A stretch of 64,000 nt of DNA from the NCBI GenBank assembly GCA_032622095.1, contig CP136069.1, positions 63,722,819 to 63,786,818 on the forward strand, in the 5' to 3' direction. Below the pieces are notes generated by a model. The model made no database searches. It worked only from the letters and a program-made list of their open reading frames with translations, and was not told the origin of the DNA. The translations under genes and the position numbers were made by a program. Positions 56,690 to 64,000 of the stretch are shown here, one piece after another. Position 1 is the first letter of the stretch, and each line of letters starts with the position of its first letter. The DNA comes from Siphonodentalium dalli (lineage: Eukaryota; Mollusca; Scaphopoda; Gadilida; Siphonodentaliidae).

Positions 56690-56843
56690 TTCCCTCCAAT
56701 AAATTTAACTCCTCCCGCATTAGCCCAGTAGTATCTGTTGTCGGCTTATTTTTCCTGAAAACCCCTCCAAATGAGGAATACGCCATTCCAGTGTATACTT
56801 TTATTACTGAATGGAAGAATCCATTTAGAAAAGAAAGGGTTAA
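56690..56843. mobile_element. CCCTTTCTATACTAAA-type TTAA element, left-truncated
   Basis: Contains attttccctccaataaattt and tggaagaatccatttagaaa and ends aaagggttaa at 56843. Confidence 0.55.
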
Positions 56844-56964
56844 TTAATTCAGTACCTCCGAGGAACTCTAATTAAGTATTCATGACAGTTGATCAAGGAC
56901 GTGGTTATTTCTACCTGTATGTTTTAATTCGGTCATCTTTTCATCGGTATGTTTTAATTAACTT

Positions 56965-57415
56965 AAAGATGCATAATCCGTATTAACGCTCGCAGATTAC
57001 CATTTCCTTGGCTTCGGGGGTAAAAAATAATTGATTCGAGTCGAGAAACCTACCCATCAAAGTTCAGAGTGATCATATATCGATGTTTGAAATCTGTTAT
57101 TTTTCACCACCGATAATTTTAAGTGGCCTAGTAAACAGTCGACGAGAAGACTTTCTCTGACCAAATTGCGGATGAAGATGGATAACTCTAAAATCAAGTG
57201 GCTTTTTTGTGTCAGATATTTGACAATGCGGCAAAATTTCGTTGAACAAAATGTTGATAAATAACAGGTTTTTGGCAATTTTATACTACAGTTGACTGTA
57301 GTCAGCATTATTTTTGGGCAATTACTCGATTCTGATAACTGAAGCGGCATTTCAAAAAATGTTGTTGTTGTTGTTGTTGGAATATGATGATATGGGTGAC
57401 CATCGAATCGGATTG
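56965..57415 (-). repeat. ~450-bp dispersed repeat, copy 2
   Basis: Reverse complement of 33495-33945, with a (GTT)n run at about 57361-57379 inserted or expanded within it. Confidence 0.65.
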
Positions 57416-57859
57416 AGTAGCTTTAATGATTATTGACATACGTTCTTGGTGGATGTGCGTTCAATGTATATATTAATATTACATGTACTATTATATAAGT
57501 ATATATGCACCTGTTAATTGTGCTGTTGCCATGTATTAGTAATTAAATTTGTATATTTCGCATACAATAGTTATTGGTTTATTGAGATTAAAAGAATTTT
57601 AATTGAATTGAATTCGGTCATCTTCTATGGTATGTTATAATTCGCTCAACTTTTCGCCGGTATGTTTTAATTCCACCAAAGGGTTAAAAACGCAACATAG
57701 CTTTAAAGGGACCAAGGCATTCGAGGTTGGTTCATGCGGTCATGTGATATAACATAAAAGCTTGTAAAAGTTTATGAAAAAATAAATTGACTTTGTTCTT
57801 ATATTCATTATTAATAACTCTCCAATGATGGAAATTCGCATATAAAAACGGTTGTTGCG

Positions 57860-58210
57860 TAAACATAACTGTTACAGTTGAATTTCCCATAAAGTCCAAT
57901 TAGTCCAATAAGATGCCAAAGTTTAATCAAAACTTGACGGTAAACATTGGAAAAGATTAAAGCATTGAAAAATATTCTGAAAATCATATTCAGACTAAAA
58001 TATTCGAACTTATTCTACACAATTAGCTTTTTTTTGTTGTCAAATCACTATAACATTTTAGTTTACATAATAATGGTTTCCATACGCGAATGTTCGTTAT
58101 TGGAGAACTATTAATCATGAATACATGAACAAAGTATATCGATTTCTCCATGTACTTCTTAGTGATGTTTTACAGACTTTTATATTTTTTGGAATATTTA
58201 CCCACTAAGG
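57860..58210 (-). repeat. ~330-bp dispersed repeat, copy 2
   Basis: Reverse-complement counterpart of 37655-37985. The DNA just upstream (57750-57990) is partly inverted relative to it, so the locus may be a larger foldback. Confidence 0.45.
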
Positions 58211-58735
58211 ACACTCTTAAAACAAATGTGTATAAATTCTACACAATATTTTTTAATTTTTATATTAAACACAATTGTGTAGAAATGACACATGACATAT
58301 GTGTCGGTGGAATTTTCTCAACATTGCATGAATATGAGTGAATATGTGAGTATATTATAATTAGTAGATAAGATATGTTCTATTTGAGACACAAACCTCG
58401 TAAAAGCTACCATATTAAAAAATCTGGCAGCAGCTTTAAATTTTTGTGCTACATAATTATGTGCTGTTCAGTTTTGATACACAGTGTATAACAAATTTAC
58501 AACTGCTGCCAATGTTTTGTTCTGTGGTAGCATTTGAGAGTTTTGTGTCTCCAATAGAACATATCTCATCTAATAACTAAGATACACTCACCTATATTCA
58601 CTCATATTCAACGTTGAGGAAATTCCACCGTCACATATGTCATGCGTCATTTCTACACAATTTTGTTTAAGTTCAAAATTAAAACATATTGTATAGAATT
58701 TATACACATTTGTTCTAAGGGTGAGTGCATTGTCC
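58205..58735. repeat. Foldback element, ~530 bp with ~200-bp arms
   Basis: The left arm (aacaaatgtgtataaattct, gacatatgtgtcggtggaat, gatatgttctatttgagaca) is inverted in the right arm (atgtctccaatagaaca-type word, attccaccgtcacatatgtc, agaatttatacacatttgtt). Confidence 0.75.
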
Positions 58736-58739
58736 ACCT

Positions 58740-59020
58740 TTAAGATAAATCCTTAAAACACAGGTACACTACATCAGCTCAAAGACCTTTTAAACTTAAA
58801 TGACCTTTTTTCGAATCGACTGAGCATTCGATGCGATAATGCATAATGCATCCGGTGACGATAGCGTGCTGTGAGAAAGCCACCCACGACGTCAATTCGC
58901 GCCGTGAGATCTCGGGGAGCACTCGTCGAACTATCGAGATCACGAATATCCCGCAGCTCAGAGCGGAATTTCAGCTCCTCCCGAACGCCCCCTGCTGTTC
59001 AAGTCAGTGCTGAGTTTAAG
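58740..59020. other. GC-richer stretch, no gene recognised
   Basis: An open frame at 58871-59140 (rich in Arg and Ser) lacks a domain and overlaps the next foldback. The block ctcctcccgaacgccccctg recurs at 59921. Confidence 0.35.
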
Positions 59021-59021
59021 A

Positions 59022-59477
59022 GGTCAATACCAAGTACAATGGCTCAGCATAGATTTAAAGTTCAGTACGTCCCTTCCAAAATAGCTAAATTGTGCACTGC
59101 TACACATAACAATACACACAAAATTCCAGGACCCCCTTGAACAGTTCAAGTCATAGTCCAAGTCTTCTTGTACTAAAACCAGCTAACATATTGGGATGGC
59201 GATGCTGGTCGCCATCCCAATATCTTAGCTGGTTTTAGTACAAGAAGACTTGGACTATTCAAGTCAGTGCTGAGTTAGAAAGGTCACGACTCATAATTCC
59301 TGTCCCTGCTGACAATCCCTGAGTACGGCGAGTTCGAGACTCGAGATTAGTATTACAGGGGGTCCTGGAATTTTGTGTGTATTGTTATGTGTAGCAGTGC
59401 ACAATTTAGCTATTTTGGAAGGGACGTACTGAACTTTAAATCTATGCTGAGCCATTGTACTTGGTATTGACCTCTTA
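59022..59477. repeat. Nested foldback with a ~100-bp hairpin at its centre
   Basis: Outer arms of ~115 bp (gtcaataccaagtacaatgg ... / ... ccattgtacttggtattgac) enclose the near-perfect hairpin at 59157-59256 (gtccaagtcttcttgtacta ... tagtacaagaagacttggac). One side also contains a direct copy of the gttcaagtcagtgctgagtt block seen at 58995. Confidence 0.8.
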
Positions 59478-59919
59478 ATGTGATGTGAAACACTCCGGTA
59501 GGGTGATCAAATATAAATGGAGAAGACTCTTGTTCAAAGTAGTACTTTTTACAAATATTATATCTAAATTGACAACACACACCGTCATTGTTATATATTA
59601 GTTAAATGCAGTGACTCTCGATGGCGAAATCGGTTTCGTTAGTTTATCGTCGAAAGATGCGTTCCGAATCGAGTAGTAAATATTTACAATTGAACGTAGT
59701 TCAGACGATGTTTTCTATGGAGTGGTACGGTCGATTTGCTTCAGATTTTAGGCAAAGTTAGTAGAATGCTACATTCCTCCAGTTGACATAGCTCCTGGAT
59801 ACTAAGTGATCAGTTTCACGCACCAGAACAAGTACATAATATGAGTTATCCCCTTGCATTCGCACACATCAGATTTGAATTGTCTTTTTATTGCAGTTCA
59901 TATTGGGATTTTCAATGAG

Positions 59920-60180
59920 ATCCTCCCGAACGCCCCCTGCTGTTCAAATCAGTGTGGAGTTAGAAAGTTCGCGACTCAACATTTTTGTCCATGCTGACAG
60001 AAAACCCGAGTACGGTGAGTACTTTCGAGTTCGATAATTTGTGGTACAGGGGTCCTGGAACTTTTTGTTTATTGTTATATAGGAAGCAGTGTACAATTCA
60101 CCTAATTATATGCTAAGTAAATGATTAACTCTCTCTATATATATGCTAAGCCATTGTTTTTGGGTCTTGACCACGTGCAT
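59920..60180. repeat. Diverged direct copy of part of the 59-kb foldback
   Basis: Contains tcctcccgaacgccccctgc, tgttcaaatcagtgtggagt and caggggtcctggaac, in the order seen at 58976-59475. Confidence 0.55.
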
Positions 60181-60494
60181 CAATGTTTATTTTAGATCGG
60201 AATTGTCTGAGGAAACAACTCTCTGTATACTTGGGCGTGTTCGTGTCATTATAATCACTGAGTTGCGTCCCTTGGTTTGAATACACAAAACACCCTAATA
60301 TAACCCCATTTTCTACTGAAAGCCCAAAGCAGACAAAACGGAGCGAATGTAATTATAAATAAGTATCTTCTATTCCGATATAGCTATAACATAACTGAGA
60401 AATATATTTGAAATACCTATAAACTATGTTGTCATAGCAATTCCAATTCGGGCAGAGAAATCGGGTTATTTTCCATCTTGTTTTGTTTTCTATT

Positions 60495-60750
60495 CTAACC
60501 CTTTCCATAATCCATACTAAATGGATTCTTCCATCCAGTTATAAAAGTATACTTTGGAATGATCTATTTTTCATCTGGAGGGGTGTTCAGCAAAAATAAG
60601 CGGACGACAGATAATAAAAGTGCAGAAAGAGTCTTACTTATTGGAGTGAAATGTTTAGATAATAAGTTGTTTAACTTATTATCTGAACATTGTTAAGGGT
60701 CAATATGGGATAACTATTCACCAGTGAATGTTCAGCATATAAAGGGTTAA
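60495..60750. mobile_element. CCCTTTCYATACTAAA-type TTAA element, near full length
   Basis: The left end (c)taaccctttccataatccat and right end gcatataaagggttaa are inverted, with a central palindrome (ataataagttgtttaactta followed by ttat). The left TTAA has become CTAA. Confidence 0.6.
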
Positions 60751-61539
60751 GTCACACAACATGATTACTGATACTGGCATCCGCAATGTGTACATGCACG
60801 TAAATATGTGTATACAAACACCAGCTATGTGTCACAAAATATTGCCAATTGATTTTGGTGATAATATTCGTCGCCTTTTAATCGTTGTATTCCGTTCGAA
60901 AATAATTTCCTATCACCGAAGTTACAACTAACCGTAGCAACGTGAATTCCGTTACTTATTACTTATTCCGTATTCTAAAAATTTCAGAAATTGTTGCAAA
61001 TGACGACGGGAATGTCCTTGGTGAAGTAGGACATTAATTTGAGCCGAAAACAATTTGGGCCGAAAAGTCCGAAATGGGAAGAAATAGGCAAAGTCCGAAA
61101 ATAAACGGAAATTGTCCCAAATAAGTTCAGAATGGAGCTTTCAACATCGGTAGTACCGTCCACTGGCAGTAAGCACGATTGCACTTATGTTATAACTAGC
61201 TGAAATAGTCACCTCGGTGCTCATTGCTCACATTAAATTTTTGAATGTTTAATAAGAATTCTTTATTTATAAGAACTGCTCAATTTAACATTTAAATTTA
61301 ATTTAATTTTATTTATTCCACAAAAATTAAATTAAATGTTTTTAAATTGAGCTACTTGCTTAATGTAACATTTAAATTTTAAATTTAAATTTTAAAGTTT
61401 AAATTTAATTTTGTTTAAATATAATTTAATATAATTATTGTAGTGTTTTAGACTGAACTGTTGACTCAATTTAACATTTAACAAACACAAATAAATATAA
61501 TTTAATTTAAATTAAAAAAAATTTAAATTAAAAAAAACA
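60751..61539. other. AT-rich intergenic sequence, no gene seen
   Basis: No recognisable gene; 61250-61530 is very AT-rich with repeated aatttaa words. Confidence 0.4.
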
Positions 61540-61870
61540 TCCGCCAGGGAACCCCGAGTCACCACACCAAATTTCGTTGAACTTCGGGAGCCTTTATTCA
61601 GCATCGGAAGGGCCTTTGGACGTAAATATTCAAATATGTTCATGTTCGACTTATTTGTTTATGAAATAAACCAAGCCCATACCCGTTATTCCGTTTGATG
61701 GCGCAGGCCACAGTGAAAACACATATATTAAGTGCGTACATCTGGTCTGCAAATAGGTTCATATTGAACATAATATATTAACATTTATTTAATTCTGAAA
61801 TATGCCCATAGTGAGCTTATTTTAATTTGTTTGCGTTCTTATTTATTTAATTAAATTTTTAGATCAAAAT
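61540..61870 (+). repeat. 'ccgccagggt' dispersed repeat, copy 2
   Basis: Contains ccgccagggaaccccgagtc, cccgttattccgtttgatgg, ctggtctgcaaatagg and tagtgagcttattttaattt, matching 49081-49510. Confidence 0.6.
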
Positions 61871-61889
61871 TATGAAAAACTAACGCCAT

Positions 61890-62240
61890 TATATCCTCCG
61901 CCAGGGTATCCCGAGTCACCGCGCCATTTTGGTCCTTCTGGAGCCTTCATTCAAAGTTGGAGGGGCCTATGACAGACAGATCCTACTTTTGTATATTGAT
62001 AATATTATTATGCTACTTCAATATATCATTGAGCAAATATGTTCATATTAATTGGACCTAAATATTGACATTGGTTCATATTGGACTTATTTGGTTATGA
62101 TATAAGCCCACAGCTGGACTGATACCCGTTATTATGTGGATGGCGAGGGCCACATAGATAACACATCTATAAAGAACGTACGTCATGAAATAGTGAGCGT
62201 ATTTGTTTTGTTTTGTTTTTATTTATTTATTTAGTTAATT
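61890..62240 (+). repeat. 'ccgccagggt' dispersed repeat, copy 3
   Basis: Contains ccgccagggtatcccgagtc, cccgttattatgtggatggc and gtgagcgtatttg; follows copy 2 in tandem, suggesting local duplication. Confidence 0.55.
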
Positions 62241-63440
62241 ATGAAAATTATGACAAATGTCATGCATAATACAAATATGTGTTAAAACCATGGATACAGT
62301 TCCAACATCATGGCGCAAATAGAAATTTCTGTACATGATTTGACAAAAAAAATGTTTCGGACAACTTTTTGAAACCAAAATGATTGGCGCCAGGTGGCCA
62401 CTAACGATTCTGAACTTATTTTGGACAATTAACGTTTATTTTCAAACTTTGTCTATTTTCGATCCATTTCGGACTTTTCGTCACACATTTAGGTCATGCT
62501 TCACTAAGGACGTCCCCGTGGTCATTTCCCACAAGTTCTGAAACTGTTTCGATCGAGCAGAGGGGCAAATTTTTTTCGGACACTTTTTGAAACTCGACCC
62601 AATTATTTTTCGGTCTAACTTGAAATTGTTCGTCCAATGTGGCCACTTACGATTCTGCAAACTCTATGCAGCGCCAACAAGTGGCAACAACGCTAGACTT
62701 TAGCATTTCCGAGCTGAAATTGCATGAATCACAATTCAAAATGGAATTGCTCTCCCATTGAGCCGCGGTGAACTGTTACGTGTTCAACCAGAACTAAAAA
62801 AATATTTCTCTACCATGTATCGCCACGTGTGATTAATCATCAAATTGGATAGGAAGCTGGAAGTTTCGCCACGTGTATTTGCATACCAAATAATGTATTC
62901 AAAATTAATTACTGAATGCCTCTGTAGTCTATAGGGTGATAGAGATTAGAGAAAGCAGGGTGCATGGGCACAGCTCAGATAAATCGGCATCGATGTGACA
63001 TATACGGCAGACTAATAGAATCCTTTTATGTCTTCCTAATGAATCTGGCGACCACCTCAAGTCTGTGTGGGTCGGACAAAGCGATATTATTTGCAGAGGC
63101 ATGACGCGCTCGTGAAAATCGATCGAACAACACCCAGCCTCAGAAGATATGACTTCCACTTATTCTGCTCTACCCGGAAATTATCGATAGTAGCCCACAC
63201 CAAACAGCTGGAGTCAGCGTATGTGTATAGAAGCATACACACCCGATAGAGCTTTTTCCGGGTACCTCAAACTATCTACAAAATCCTGCGATCGGTTTCG
63301 CACTCGTGTATCTACCATTGAAACAAAGCCACGCGCTATCGATGGGCAGATAAATCTTGCTGCGCGCTGTGATTTCTTAATCGGAGTTCTACGACTCGTT
63401 TTAGATTGTGCTTTTATGCGTTATTTGTCGCGAAGTGAAA
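62241..63440. other. Non-repetitive-looking intergenic sequence
   Basis: No recognisable repeat. GC content rises from about 62930. Open frames at 62929-63159 (minus) and 63221-63496 (plus) show no domain. Confidence 0.35.
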
Positions 63441-63492
63441 ATATAAATCGTGGGAGCTATATTCTATCAGCATGCGGGAAATCACGGAGAGG
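63441..63492 (+). other. Possible promoter and first exon of a further gene
   Basis: A TATAAAT word at about 63442-63448 lies ~25 bases before ATG 63472, which reads seven codons to donor GAGAGG|gtgagt. There is no second exon to confirm it in the remaining 500 bases. Confidence 0.2.
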
Positions 63493-63680
63493 GTGAGTAA
63501 ATGTGTTTGTGTACATGTAGGCCTACGTGTTCGTCCCACAAAACATGATGTACTATTTTTATCGTCCAGTTATCACTATTCTGACACTATTCTGGCAAAT
63601 AATCTTTATATGAATGATGGTCTTTTGTGCAGATTTATGAAAGACTGCAAATAACAGTTGTTGGCCATTATAAATAAATA

Positions 63681-63998
63681 TTAGCCCTATAGTATATACC
63701 CTAGTAGAAAAAGTCCCTAAACAACAAATTCGAGGTACCCTCAATTTTTGTCGTGTTTTTTATATATTCAGCTGATAAAAGTTGATATTCATAAAAAAAA
63801 AACCTGTCAAGGAGTGTATGGTCCGTGACTACGGTGAGTATGTTTTTTTTTATATTAGATAGTTTTGTATACGTCGGTGTTTATGTCCAAAGCGGATTTT
63901 TTTGGGTGATATTTCGAGTGCAAAAGGGGGGGTTGGAAGGTGCCTCGAATCTGTTGTTTCCAAACTTTTTCTACTAGTATATATACTAGGGCTACTAT
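63681..63998. mobile_element. MITE with AGCCCTA ends, ~318 bp
   Basis: The left agccctatagtatatacccta followed by gtagaaaaagt is inverted at the right (actttttctactagtatata followed by tactagggct); inner ccctaaacaacaaattcgag pairs with ctcgaatctgttgtttcc. Confidence 0.7.
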
Positions 63999-64000
63999 TT

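Noticed and set aside
58871-59140. 89-codon Arg/Ser-rich frame
   Set aside because: Runs into the arm of the 59-kb foldback and has no recognisable domain.

Overview
This is AT-rich, intron-rich animal DNA crowded with transposable elements. A split C-type lectin domain, a PAN/apple domain, Helitron ends, many miniature inverted-repeat elements and a broken multicopy invertebrate transposon protein suggest an aquatic invertebrate, most likely a lophotrochozoan such as a mollusc. The phylum is inference. No bacterial operons, rRNA, tRNA or CRISPR arrays were seen.

Two host genes can be assembled exon by exon from splice sites and reading phase. (1) On the + strand at 3839-23055, four short exons join in frame into a 111-residue protein: signal peptide, six-cysteine ectodomain and C-terminal hydrophobic tail, so probably a GPI-anchored or membrane-anchored surface protein of unknown family. 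(2) On the - strand at 55644-33202, five exons joined only by phase-1 introns encode a 508-residue secreted protein: signal peptide, C-type lectin domain with an EPD motif, a 269-residue Thr-rich mucin-like stretch, and a C-terminal PAN/apple domain. The two genes point towards each other with about 10 kb between their stop codons.

Layout. 1-2600: broken transposon-type ORF. 2600-3801: repeat remnants ending in a Helitron 3' end, 37 nt before the first ATG of gene 1. Gene 1 introns hold a retrotransposon fragment, a 2.4-kb 23-bp satellite, a foldback around exon 2, and at 16259-20883 a 4.6-kb foldback element made of two opposed arrays of a ~142-bp minisatellite, bounded by a 9-bp target duplication. 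23-33 kb: intergenic MITEs, palindromes and microsatellites. 33-55.6 kb: gene 2, with long introns full of TTAA- and TA-flanked elements, foldbacks, a palindromic minisatellite, and a 4.6-kb TTAA element carrying well-formed splice sites on the opposite strand. 55.6-64 kb: more foldbacks and MITEs, and one possible first exon near 63.48 kb.

A near-perfect ~69-bp hairpin recurs at least nine times inside elements that have different outer ends. The strongest leads are the two gene models, the inverted minisatellite element and the hairpin module. All repeat identities were judged by eye without alignment software.
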